Below, piece after piece: positions 11,246 through 22,729 of a stretch of DNA of 64,000 nucleotides. A program made the position numbers and the translations under genes. This stretch comes from Casuarina equisetifolia (Eukaryota; Streptophyta; Magnoliopsida; Fagales; Casuarinaceae). Where the stretch lies: the NCBI GenBank assembly GCA_028551475.1, contig CM052362.1:25154021-25218020 (forward strand). The letters run 5' to 3'. How positions within the stretch are numbered: position 1 is the first letter of the stretch; each line of letters starts with the position of its first letter. The notes beneath the pieces are model-generated. The model was not told where the DNA came from. It saw nothing but the letters and a program-made list of their open reading frames with translations, and ran no database searches.

Positions 11246-11809
11246 GTCGAGCATTCAGTACAGGGTCAGGATTGCTAGCGGCATGAGCATGACAAACTGT
11301 TTACTTGGTTAGGTTAGTTACCTCAACTAATGCAGAGGTCTTCAAGTGGTTGGTGAAGCTCTATTCAAGGCTCTCACCGCTTCATACATGTCTGGAATCC
11401 ACAGCCATGCGTAAGAGTGGCTAAAAATAAATAGAACAAGCTGAAGATGGATATATTTATTCACTTGATTGTTTATTTTCAAGCGTTAGATACAAGGATC
11501 ACAGAATATATTCTAGCTTAGGAAGAATTAAATCAGACCCACTTCAGATTTTAGTTGAATTCAAACCTGATACTTTTTTTCTTCCTCCTCTTCTCTTTCC
11601 CCTCTTTTTCGCTAACGCCCCCCATCATCAACAGATCTTAGCAGGTCCATCCCCAGCTAAAAAAATTGCAGGAACATTCATTCCTGAAAGAAATTCTTCC
11701 TCGAGGGATAAGTGAAGCGCAACTTCCACAACAGCCTCCAGGTAAATGACTTCCGATTGCAAAGAAAATGTCCTTACATTTTGCCCTGCTGATGAATGCA
11801 TTAATTCTT
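11246..11809. other. 3' flank of the DUF1685 gene, no further gene seen
   Basis: This interval is AT-rich and without a convincing ORF. The DUF1685 3' UTR and polyadenylation region should lie here on the minus strand. Confidence 0.4.
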
Positions 11810-13311
11810 TTAGCTGCACAACCTAACAGTACATGCCACAGCCTGCGCCCAAAATTTGAGCCTTGCCTTAACATCTTCTGGATGGTCACCTGGACACGTA
11901 AAGCATCAGAAAGTTCTTCATCAGATCAGATCCTTGATGCTAATACGAATTGTTGCAAATCTCTCAACAAAATAAACTAATTTAGAAAAAGGTGTAGAAT
12001 TACAAAGACCTACGATATATAAAACTTCTGGTGTCGAATAAGAGTTTGAAGGGTCTAAAGCAAGGCAAACATACTGGGGTAAATTTCAAGTCAACCACCA
12101 AGTTAATCAAACTATCTTCCTCTCTATAGAAATCGTTACTTAACTTCCTAGTTGTTTACAGTAAAGGAAAATCATCATAAGTTATATTGCTTCGGACACA
12201 AATTAAGATCCTTGTTGAACGCCAATGGGGCTTGAAGCTTGGGAACGACTTAGTTCTAGGATTTAGATACTATAACAGTTTTGTCCTCGGAACAACTTCG
12301 GTTCATGCCACATGAGCGTCAGTCTGCGTATGAAGATTCTATTTTTGGCCAAACCACGGAAAAGTTTGATAACAGATCCTAAAATATTTAAGGGATTTAA
12401 CCCGAGGGGGATATCATTCATAAGTAGCCCAACATTGATCTGGCCTAAAAAACGTCTAACACCTCGTTTTCTACACAATTTCTAGGTTATGTTACTGCTT
12501 GAAGATCAAAAAGTCATTACATCAACTAGTCAAAAAAAAAAAAAATACAAATTTTAATGCATTTTCGTCCAAAAGGTTATAATTTTCCATGAGCAAAATG
12601 ATCAAATCAGTTTCCTCGATCTTAAGAACGAAACTCTGTAGGTCAATTAAAACAAACTAAACCCAGAACACCATGATAGCCCAAAGTTCAATTCGAAACA
12701 AAACAAACGCTGATCATGACTCTAATCAAAAGGCGCCCACAGCAGATCAACATCAACCGAGGGCAAGACCTCACAATAACGAGAAAAAATGAAAAATTTC
12801 CCAAGAAACTGGAAAAGACCAGGGACTCAAATTACTCACCAGGACTAGAGATCTTCCAGTTGGCAATCGGACTGGATCCGGACGAGCAGGAATCCGCGTC
12901 CGCCGCCTGATCCCTCTCAGGAGACTTCTGGTGCTCATCCATGAACTTTTGGCTCATGGAATAGCAGAGCTCAAGCGCAGGCAAGGTGTTACAGAGCTCA
13001 GGAATTTCATCATAGCTAAACCCAAAGCCAAGATCCACGCACCCTCTGAGCTCCTCCAGATCCTCTCCAGTCAAGCTCTTGGTCTTCGTCAGGTCGTCCT
13101 CATCGGCAGCCTCGACGTAGCCTTCAAGCAAAATCTGGTTCTTCCTCTTCTTGGTGGCGTTGTTATTAATACTGAGTTTTGCCCACTCTTCGTCTAGGTT
13201 GAGAAATCCCATTGAGGTATTTTCCAACGGTTCATCTTCTGGGCTTTCAGGGACTGAGGTTGTGGCTGCCGTGGAAACCCAGGATTCAGATTCACATGGA
13301 ATGCCCCCCAT
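11810..13311 (-). CDS. DUF1685 family protein, two exons
   Basis: Exons are 13311-12840 and 11889-11810, joined in phase through GTGAGT and TGTCCAG sites, giving 183 aa. Residues 1-45 are acidic and serine-rich. A basic KKRK patch follows. From about residue 80 comes the conserved block TGEDLEELRGCVDLGFGFSY with PELCNTLPALELCYSM. The short second exon supplies the typical C terminus, DVKARLKFWAQAVACTVRLC, directly before TAA. This order of blocks is characteristic of the plant DUF1685 family, whose molecular role is not established. No membrane segments are visible. The start ATG at 13311 opens the only long frame. The unspliced frame ends six bases after the donor, which supports the intron. 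Confidence 0.9.
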
Positions 13312-15717
13312 AGCTCTCGCCCTTTTTCAGCTGTCAGTAACGTGCTTGTAAGAGGGTGGGAAGGCCGCTTTTAAAGCCGTCTCCAAAGGACGGAAGAGAT
13401 CGTTTTGTTCCTTCTTTTTTTTTTTTTTCACATTTCAGGATAATTTATTTCTTCCCAAAATTAAATTTTGACGAGGTGTGGGTTATCACTTTCTTTCTTT
13501 GTTCTTTTTTTTTTTTTTTAATTTTGGGACTTCTCTCCATTGAACTTAGATATGGATCATAACAGAAAAAGACATAAATTTTTATACATAATAATTCTGA
13601 GAGTTGGTAATAATTATCTGGCCGACGAATATAATCAAGAATCTTCCATAACTCACAAAATAAAGCTAATAAACAAATTGATGACTTTTTTGATGCGGAA
13701 TCTCACATGCCATAAAATAGCAATATGAGACTTAAATGGAAAATTAGTGTATGGGGGTATGAAAAGGAGTCTTGATGGGCATGAAGTATGTATGTGTCTG
13801 TATATGCATGATAATGTGAACGGTGACAGCTGTATCGGTGGAAGTGATGATTGACAGAAATAATAAAAGGACACGTGGTGTCGTCTTTTGGGATTAGACG
13901 GGGAGTAGGACAACAGCTAGTGTAGGTCCCTAAAAATGGTGAGGTCCACCACGTTGCGGGATTTGTCTGTGATTGGAAGGGGGAGAGAGAAAGAGAGAGT
14001 CATGTGGCGGATTGTATAAAGGATGAGGGACCATGCATGCAATACGCGAATTTCTAAGAAATTATCGTAATGGGATGTCGTGAAAGGTTGTTTGAAACCT
14101 ATTTTAGTATGGTATCTGATGGCAAAAGGCCGATCATAGTAATAGATCTTTTATTTTAGGAAGAATATTTTTCCAACGATTTTACCCATTCACATCACTC
14201 GGGCCTCTACCTATTCCACCCGACCCTTGATGCAAAGGTACGAGGTCAAATTTAGATTAACTTTGATAGTATTTAAAAGTTTGGCTTTTTTTAGTTTTTT
14301 TCTCTTCTATAGTATAACTTATAACTTAAGTACAAAATCTTTCATATGATATTTTTTATGAAACTTATAATTTTGATCAAATACTTTACCAATACGCCAA
14401 TATTCGTAACTGAATACACCAAGGAACAATCTCTGTTGACCCCTTTAGCTTAAGGTCAAATATACATTACCTGCAAATTAATTTTGTAGACGAAATAAAT
14501 TTTTTAACGAATTTAAAGTTTGACTAAGGTAAGCAAAGAAACCAAAACTCCTTATCCTGTTCATTAATTCCCCCTTTCGTAGATACTTGTGAAGCTTTTT
14601 GTTATTTCAAATAAATAACAAGTATCATTTAGCAACATTTATAAAGTCGGCTCTCTTAATGCTCATTCATTGAAGCGAGAGACAGTCTTCATCAATTAAT
14701 CTGTAAAGAAGGCAAAAATGATTCCATTGTAACTTATTATTAATAAGAGGCTTTTATTATTAAAAAATATATTAAAGTATTTATATATATATATATATAT
14801 ATATTTTATCTTGAATTGACTCTTAAACTAAATAATAGAAATCTTAACACCTAACTTTTGGATTGGTTGAGGTAATGGTGTAATGTCAAGATGTCGCACC
14901 TGCCAATCCCCCGAGTAAACCATTGGAGTCTCGACTACGTGACAATGTGGTTACTTGATTCAACAGAGCTGAAGCTTTCCAAGTCACAGCGCCTGACATA
15001 TATGGCGCTTCAAGACAGGCATTGATTGTTCTTTACCGGGATCCTCCCAAAGAGAAGGAAGGCATGAAAAAAGGTGTAGATATCTCTAAACATCATCTCG
15101 TGCCAGGCTTTAGAAAATTATGATTTCCCAAAGTTATTTCTGTCATTTTCTTCAAAGAGAAAAGTTTGAACTAGATAATTGGCTGCTTTGTATTTCAAGT
15201 TCAGATGCCATCCCCGACTGGAATTAACTATGCGTGGTCTCTGGGATGCATCTAAACTTGGCCAAACGAATGCTGCACTCTGGAAAAACATAGGCGATCC
15301 ATGCATAGTAGTGTGGAAAAAAGATGTAAATAAGAAAGCATAAGAAAAATTTTTCTGCTGGCGGAAAAAAAAAGAGTATATATATATACTGCATACTAGC
15401 TTTTCTGATGAAAGAGAAGTGCCAATGGATGACCATAGAAAAATCGGGATCATGTGGTTTGCAAAAGGATAAGAAAAGGTGGCCCAGCTTCCAAGTTGCA
15501 ACTCAAAGATTGGAAGGTCTTAATTTAATTTATACTTAATATCAAGGATTTTAATTTTCAATGTGGAACTCTCGTCTTCTACACACGCCCTTTCATACTA
15601 AGCATTATTGGGCTCAAGGTTGTACAGAGTGGAATAAATTCAATTTAAATTCTAATACAAAGTTAAAGGCCCAAAGACTCAACTTAAAAGTTAGCTCAAA
15701 GGTTGGAAGGTACTATT
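13312..15717. other. Intergenic, no gene recognised
   Basis: It contains the DUF1685 5' flank with poly-T runs near 13420 and 13507, an ACGTGG G-box-like site near 13872, and a TA microsatellite at 14782-14805. No ORF in it resembles a known protein. Confidence 0.5.
14782..14805. repeat. (TA)n microsatellite
   Basis: An uninterrupted TA run of about 24 bp lies within AT-rich intergenic DNA. Confidence 0.95.
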
Positions 15718-16186
15718 TGTTAGGAGAATTCAACCAAGTTGCACAATCCCTATAGAGATCGACTTGGTAGAATGTATACACCCAAATACAGCAGATTTAA
15801 GAAGTTTAAAATATTATAATATCTTATGTTCCTTGTAGTCTCTTCTCATATATTTTCTTTCCTCAAATAAGTATCTCATGGATTCTCTTACAAACTAGAA
15901 TCCACAAGAGGGGCCATCTTCAACAATTAACCTCCCATGGGAACTCTTTCAATTCGCCCATTAGATTTCTCTATACTTTTCCTATTTATAAAAAAAAACC
16001 TTAAAATAATCATAGTTAAATACTACTAGAAAAATCTATTTCCACAAAATGATAAGAATTCTAACCTAATACTATCAGGAAACCTACCATATCTAAAAGA
16101 TATTTCTTAATTTTACAATTACATAGAGACCCCTAATTGTAATGAGAATCATATCCTTTAACTCAATTGTTTCACCAATCCTAACA
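15718..16186 (-). repeat. 3' LTR of the non-coding element
   Basis: It starts TGTTAG and ends CTAACA, and is homologous to 17463-17960 over its whole length with many substitutions and small indels. Confidence 0.7.
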
Positions 16187-17381
16187 ATTTCTCTCTTGGA
16201 ATAATTTGTGCAACATCCCTACACCATAAGAAAGTATAAAAAATCTCTTTAAATTATCAACTACACAACCAAAATCTTTAGAAAGAGAAAGATTAAAGAA
16301 ACTCTCTTCAACTTTCATAACTATAGTCTTTAGACAGAGAAAGACTAAGGAAACTATCTTCAACCATAATCTTTTTGATAGAGAAAGACTAAAAAACTCT
16401 TTTCAACTTTTGTAACCACAATCTTCATGATAGAGAAAGATTGGATAGAACTCTTTTCAAAACAAGCCCTCATCAACTGTGTCATCTTGCCTCTTCTTAA
16501 ACCATACCTCTCTTAGGTCATACATCTTTAGGCACTTCTTTTGCAGCCTCTTCTAGGTTATACCTCTCCTAACCTGTGTTTCTCTTTAGCCATTTGCACG
16601 TTGTCATGGACTTCTTCCCTCCAAATGTGTCCTCCACTATGAGGCCCTCAATAAAAGTAAAAACTTTGGGTCTTCTATAACAATTGAGATTTCTCTTCGA
16701 AATCCATTCATTAAATAGTCCATCTCCTATCCAAAATTGTTGGTGCTTCTCTGGAATCAACTATTAGAGTCTCAATATACCTTATTTGGATATCAACAAA
16801 CTTAAAAATTTCAAAACTTTACTTCATCAATTACATCAAAATATGAGCATCACATCAACATAGGAGTATTACAAGCTTCCCTTCAATTAAAAATTCATCA
16901 ACATCATCAACAAAGTGCTCCCTTCAAACATTAATTCATCTTTAAACATCAATATCTCTACCATTCTTTGTCATCTTATGTCATAGCTTAAGCCAAAGAA
17001 ATACAACAACTACCATAAACAATATGATTAACCTGATCTTCAATCCAATAACTTCAAAAAATACTGATCATCTCTAAAACATCATGTTCTTCAACAAAAA
17101 TCTTCAATTTAGCTTATAAAGGCTCAAATCTAGACAAAAAGATATAAATATGCACTTTGCAAACCTTAATCCACAACTCCAACAACATAGTATGATTGAT
17201 TTACATCAATATCATCCAAAATCAAACCAGATTTTGAGAAAGAGAAAATCTCACCTTAAAAACTTTTATCTACTTCAATGGCATTCACCATATTCAATCT
17301 ATCATCAATGGTCCCAATCTTCCATGGTCCACACTCACCTCACCACTTGTTAGGGTCCAACTTTGGCGTTCCGATACCATT

Positions 17382-17960
17382 TGTTAAAAACTAGCATTCT
17401 TAAGACCAAAGAGTTGAGTGGAGAAAAAGGAAGGGTGGAAAGCTTTCCGTTCTTGGTTCTCCTGTAGCTAGATTCAACCAAGTTGCATCATCCCTATAAA
17501 GATTAAACACACAAATATAAGAATGCAGATACCCAAACACGACAGATTTAAGAGGTTCAGAACATCATAATGCCCTATGTCCCTATAATGTCTTCTTATT
17601 AGATTTTTTTTCATATATTTCCTCTCCTTAAACAAATATCTCATGGATTCTTTTATCAACTAGAATTCACAAGAGAGACTGTTTCCAACAATTAGCCCCC
17701 CATGGGGATTCTCTCAACTCACCCATTAAGTTTCTCTAAAGTTTTCCTATACTTTTTCTATTTATAAAGAAACTTTAAATAAATCTTAGTCAAATGTTAT
17801 TAGAAAAACCTACTTCTACAAAAGAATAAGAATCATAACCCAATACTACCAGGAAACTCACTATATTTAAAAGATATTTCATGGTTCTACAATTACATAG
17901 ATACCCATGATTGTAATGACAACCATACCTTTTAATTTAATTGTTTCACCAATCTTAACA
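17382..17960 (-). repeat. 5' LTR of the non-coding element
   Basis: It ends CTTAACA at 17960. On the minus strand its inner end is most likely TTTTTAACA at 17382, directly followed by the TGGTATCGGAAC primer site. Only 17463-17960 aligns with the other LTR, so about 80 bp appear to be missing from the left copy or the inner border is misplaced. Confidence 0.6.
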
Positions 17961-18619
17961 TTATTTTAATTTATATTTAACCTTAAGGATCTTAATTTTC
18001 AATGTGGGACTCTTGTCTTCCACATACTTGTATCCAAGAAGCCTATATGTGGGTCTCCTTCATCTTCCTAAAATACAGAGGAAAACAAAGGACTTGCGAC
18101 GTAGTGCTCTCACGACGAAAGAATAAGTTTTTCTGTTAAAGAAATTTCAGCCTCCTTATATTCGGTGTTTAGATGTTTTGTGTTAACAATTCATTCAAAA
18201 AATGGAGTATTATGCAATAACCTGCCCTCATTCCACCGTGTTGACTCAATTCTGAATAGCTTCTTCCATCGGTCAAAGTGTACGGGGTTTCACACTACTT
18301 GTCTTTATTTATTCTTTTCACACGTGGAGCTTGCAACCCTTCGTTTCCCATTATCATTTGTTGCTTATTTTGTGATGTTCAAGACATATTGAACATGTTG
18401 GGGGGTTTTTTGTGAGTCCTGACAATGATGATGCCATGAAGATTGGTCGAAATAACAGCAACCCGACATAAGATGTGTGAAAATATGAACGGGGATATAG
18501 GCTGATTCCACGGTGTTATCGATGCTTCTACCTAAAATATCAGATCCTATATCTTAGCGAATGGTACCTCAAGTCTCCGCCATGTTCGAATACCATCCAT
18601 CTGCTTTGACCCGAGCTAA

Positions 18620-18990
18620 CCTTTCTGTATAACATGTAAATCAAATCTATCGTAATCTTTAGAGCAATATTTTATTTCATCTTTTGTTTTTTGCTTGAAT
18701 GTTTTTAATTACAGGGTTGTTAATCGAGCAAGCATTGAGTCAGAACTCATTTGTACGGAATATATTCAACATTTAGATTTCGTCGGCAGAGGCTACTGCA
18801 GACACGACATTGAAAGTCCGGAACATCTTAGACATGTTAAAACATATACAAACGGAGAGTTGGCCATCCTTATCTGCAACGGAGAAGAGAAGGAACATAA
18901 CATTTGACAAACCTATTCATGCAATAAAGCTTATCCCCTGAGCAAATCCACATGCACACTACCTCCAATCATTACGAAGAATTACCAAGA
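18620..18990. repeat. Dispersed fragment of the LTP-flank repeat
   Basis: It shares ordered blocks with 6830-7330 (GTAATCTTT..AGAACAATAT, TTTTTAGTTACAG) and with 30470-30700 (CTGCAGACACGAC, ACATCTTAGA, GAGTTGGCCA). It therefore belongs to the same repeat family as the DNA downstream of the LTP pseudogene. Confidence 0.6.
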
Positions 18991-20815
18991 TTTTCACGAA
19001 ATTCAAACAACGAAAGGAGACATTGATTAAGCAAAAGAGTTTTATACGTAAAATATAGGTGAGAAAGTCCCAAGCGGCGGCCATTTTAAATTGTAGATGA
19101 CGCTGCCATTGGCCCAACGGGACCCGCTACTCTTCTGCTATATTTTTATCCTTCTATCCATCAAGCCGCGGACGGTATATCACTATATCATCGGGGCATG
19201 TATGGACCATCATGCATGCGTACACGGCAACGGGTGTGTGCAACACGACACGGCCATGCATGGCGAGATGCACAACGAGCCACGTGGGAGGTCCTCAATG
19301 GGCCGGCTCTGCAATAAGACAATCACAGGCCAACAACCCACGTGGCCCGTAGCTATCGGTCAATAATTCAGCGGGGAACCAGAGTCAGCATTTTGGTGAA
19401 CAAAATAAGTGATGGCAGGTGAGGGTGGACCCGTAAAAGCACATGTATTTGGATGCTGCCAGAGCAGTTTGCAGAACAGTACAGATGAGTTTTTTGGTCC
19501 ACTGTTTATCTGCCACATTTACTACACCGCTTGATAGATGTGTACCATGCAGTAGAGGAATATAGCGGTTGCATAAAGTCTAGAGAGTTCTCCGACCAAG
19601 ACCAATGATGCTATGACTTCTTCACATAAAATAATAATAAAAATATTATATCCATTTTGTTTTTGGTGAGATTACAAAGGAGAGTTTGGAGAGTTCACTG
19701 GGGAAAATTAGTAGAAAAAAAAAAGAAAGAATAGCGCCTTTTTAGGTGCTCTGCAATGATTATTGTATAATGATGGAGTAGCAGAAACAAGCGCTTTTCA
19801 TCTTTCACTTGGTCCGTCAAGATTTGGGAACATATGAGGATGGATGCCCCTGCCTTTCTGGTAGACTGAAAGATTGATTAAGCAAATAAGCTGGGTCAAG
19901 ACTCTTCCATTACGAGGCAAACTTCCTGCCTAACCGTTCTGCCGCTTCTCTTGCTGTTTAAATGTTTTATTCTTCGCATAATTTGGTACTGTTTCACATC
20001 TCATTTTGTCCATGCCTTTCCATTTCCCTTGCATGTATTCCTACACCACAACTAAAGTCTTTCAGCTGCTAGCTTCCTCAATCTAGTCCCGTCAAATTTC
20101 TTGTTGAGAATGACACAATACTGTGTCTAGCAAGTCGAAACAGAGACAAATGGAAACCCTTCCCTTTTTTCTTATTCAACTTTTATTAGCATGCACTATC
20201 CAAAAAACATCACTTTTCTTGCCATTTTTAGTACAGTGTTCGGACATGAGATAAAAATCCCATGTCCTTTTCCAAATTTCTAAAGGGGGAAAAAAAAAAA
20301 AAAGGTAGAAGAATCTTCGGTTAGGGAGATGCTTGCTATAAAGAGCTTATCGACTATTTTACCTGCCTCCGGGCGGGCAATAATCGCCCTCCCTATTCCC
20401 GAAATGAGAAAAGAACTCTTTACGGGTACAGTCACATAGTGATTTACAATTGTTTGGGCAAGTTTTTTGAATCAAGAAGAATCACGGTTGTACAATCACC
20501 AAGTCCTTGGCAGAAAGTGGAAAATGGCACTAGGCAATTTCCTAAGAAATTTCAGTGAGGCAATGAGTATGTTTTCATCTAATTTGCCCCAGAAAAGGTC
20601 AAAACAAAACTCTTGAGCCACACAACACTAAGTTACATGCTGAATAAACGAGATTAAGCTTATAGTTTCAGTGGATCCTCTCCTTAGGATATTGTGGCGG
20701 GTCAGTAAACTTTTTAAGTGCATCAACTTGGCTTCATTGAGAATATTCCCCCATTTCCTTGATGCTGTTGTTTGTCTATGAGTAAATAACTTAAATCGAT
20801 AAGAATCATGTTCTC

Positions 20816-20820
<5 letters not shown>

Positions 20821-20851
<31 letters not shown>
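20821..20851. repeat. (TG)n microsatellite
   Basis: A pure TG run of 30 bp accounts for a spurious Cys-Val repeat frame. Confidence 0.95.
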
Positions 20852-20852
<1 letters not shown>

Positions 20853-21642
20853 GTCCTGAATGAGAATCATGTTTCATTAAACAGTCTATTTGCTTGTTTT
20901 TCATGCATGGAACTGTACTTTCTATCCACAGGAGGAGGTGTGCCATCGAGTGCGTCCCTAGCAACAGAGGCAGAAAATCCCAAAGCAGCACCTGAGGGAC
21001 AGCACCCCCTAATCAGATGCAACAGCATTCTGCGTCTTTACAGGCGGGGTGGTTTCCTTCTCTCACTAATGTTGTAAACGAATCAGAAGGCAGAAAGAAG
21101 AACGAAGAGAAAGATGGAACAGTGCCAAAAGATAACGGTGCTATTGTCACAACAGTAAACTCCATTTTGGATCCTAAATCGCCTCCATCTCTGGCTGCAA
21201 TGATAAAGATTTCACAAATATCGTTCCCAACCAATTCACATACAAAATCTAGACTTCATTTTTATAAGATTCTGTAGGTCTTGTCCTGTGATTTGGTCTT
21301 GCAATAATAAATATTCCACAAATAGCTTTGATTGAAACATGTGAGACAGTACTTAGATAAAGACAAACAAAAAGAAGTATAAGACTAAAATCCAAGAGCA
21401 CAAAAAAATTAAGTATAAAGCTACGTTCCATAAACATGTCAAAGCAAAACGTCTCTTGATTTCAACTAAAGGCCGTTCTGACATCCAAATACAACCTACC
21501 GGAATACAAATGCATAATCACCAATGAGGAAGCCCCATATGCAAAGAAGCAGTCGTTGAAGAATGAAATGCAAGATAGCATGATTGTAGCTGGACTTTTA
21601 TGATGAAATTAGTAAAGCAAAACCATCATGATATGTACTACA

Positions 21643-22729
21643 TGTTATGACAAACTACAATTCATGCTAAATTATAATTTACGTGAACAATATCTCGACA
21701 AAATAATTGATGTGATTGGAATTTGAGATATTAGAGAAATAAGATAAGACAAGAAAATAAAATAAAACTAAAAGAACACAAAGATTTACGTGGGTTGGCT
21801 TAATTTGAGCATGTTTTTACAGCAGAACCAAAGGAATAACTTTACTGCTATAAATTGGAAATACTACATAGTGTTTCTCTTAAACTCAAACTCCAAATAT
21901 ATCCCTCACAGTATATTATACTTTCTTTAAGTTTTCTCACAACATTATGTACCTTACTCTTTCTCTCTCACCATTCTAGGATCACCTTGAACAAGAACAC
22001 ATCCTCTTATTTATAGAGGATTTCGCAGCCTCTTTCACCTTACCTCTAGCTGTTTTGCGAACTTCGACCAGAATCCTTCTTCATCATATTACAATGCCCT
22101 CAATTTCATGCAAAGGACATCTCCAACGCAACTCACATACAAATGCTTCATTAATTCTCCTCTTTGGCATGTAAATTAAGATAAGAGTTACCTCTTCCAC
22201 CTTATCTTCATTCACAGCCTTTTCCATCTTATGTTTAGCAATTTTGTTGACTTTAACCAAAATCCATTTTCATCACATTACAACGCCTTCAATTTTATAC
22301 AAAGGACATCTCCAATGAAACTCACGTACAACTACTTCATTAATTCTCCTCGCTGGCATGTAAATCAAGATAAAAGTTGCCTCTTCCACCTTATCTTTAG
22401 TTGTTTTGTCGACTCTAGCCAAAATCCTTCTTCATCATGTTACAACGCCTTCAATTTTATGCAAAGGACATCTCCAACATAGCTCACGTACAGCTGCTTC
22501 ATTAATTCTCCTCATTGGCATGTAAATCAAGATAAGAGTCAGACATTTGATGTTGTACTCTTACAGATGAAGTTGGCAAGTCTAAGGAAGTAGTAACTTC
22601 CTTGTCGGTAAAATCAAAGAAGGAGCTCCTTGGCCAACAATTGCTGTTGCAAGTTATCCTTAGCTTCTTTCTAGTGTGAGTTCCAACAAAAGTTACGTGA
22701 GCCACGGAAAACGTTGAGCCACTTTAACA
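21643..22729 (-). repeat. 3' LTR of copia element 2, enlarged by an internal triplication
   Basis: The LTR is 1087 bp against 670 bp for its partner. The excess is explained by three tandem copies of a 160-190 bp segment at 22029-22190, 22191-22379 and 22380-22540. Each copy runs from CCTCTTnCACCTTA to GATAAnAGT. The other LTR has one, partly deleted, copy. Confidence 0.88.

Larger units (their letters stand above)
15718..17960 (-). mobile_element. Non-coding LTR retrotransposon (LARD/TRIM-like or gutted copia)
   Basis: Two related sequences of roughly 470-580 bp flank about 1.2 kb without any coding potential. On the minus strand a primer-binding-like TGGTATCGGAAC lies next to the right repeat (about 17370-17379), close to the initiator-Met tRNA type. 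A purine-rich AAGAGAGAAA lies just before the left repeat. Flanking 5-mers are CTATT (15713-15717) and TTATT (17961-17965), an imperfect duplication. The internal part shows only short simple repeats of an AATCTTTATGATAGAGAAAG kind near 16320-16445. I read it as a non-autonomous element, but loss of the coding region from an autonomous one is equally possible. Confidence 0.68.
17961..21642. other. Intergenic with repeat remnants, no gene recognised
   Basis: A copy of the AATTTTCAATGTGG flank also seen near 15550 lies at about 17990. A dispersed LTP-flank fragment lies at 18620-18990, and a GT microsatellite at 20821-20851. Around 20925-21275 two overlapping frames give short protein-like stretches that I do not recognise. 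Confidence 0.45.

Noticed and set aside
11335-11425. Minus-strand peptide containing WLWIPDMYEAV
   Set aside because: It is protein-like but only about 25 codons, with no neighbours, and the DUF1685 coding region already ends upstream. It is too short to support.
19097-19366. Open frame of 89 codons, His/Met-rich
   Set aside because: There is no family similarity. The His/Met richness comes from CATG-rich DNA, and there are no splice partners or TATA box that would make a gene.
20808-21077. Frame with Cys-Val repeats
   Set aside because: It is generated by the TG microsatellite. The downstream part switches frames and matches nothing I know.
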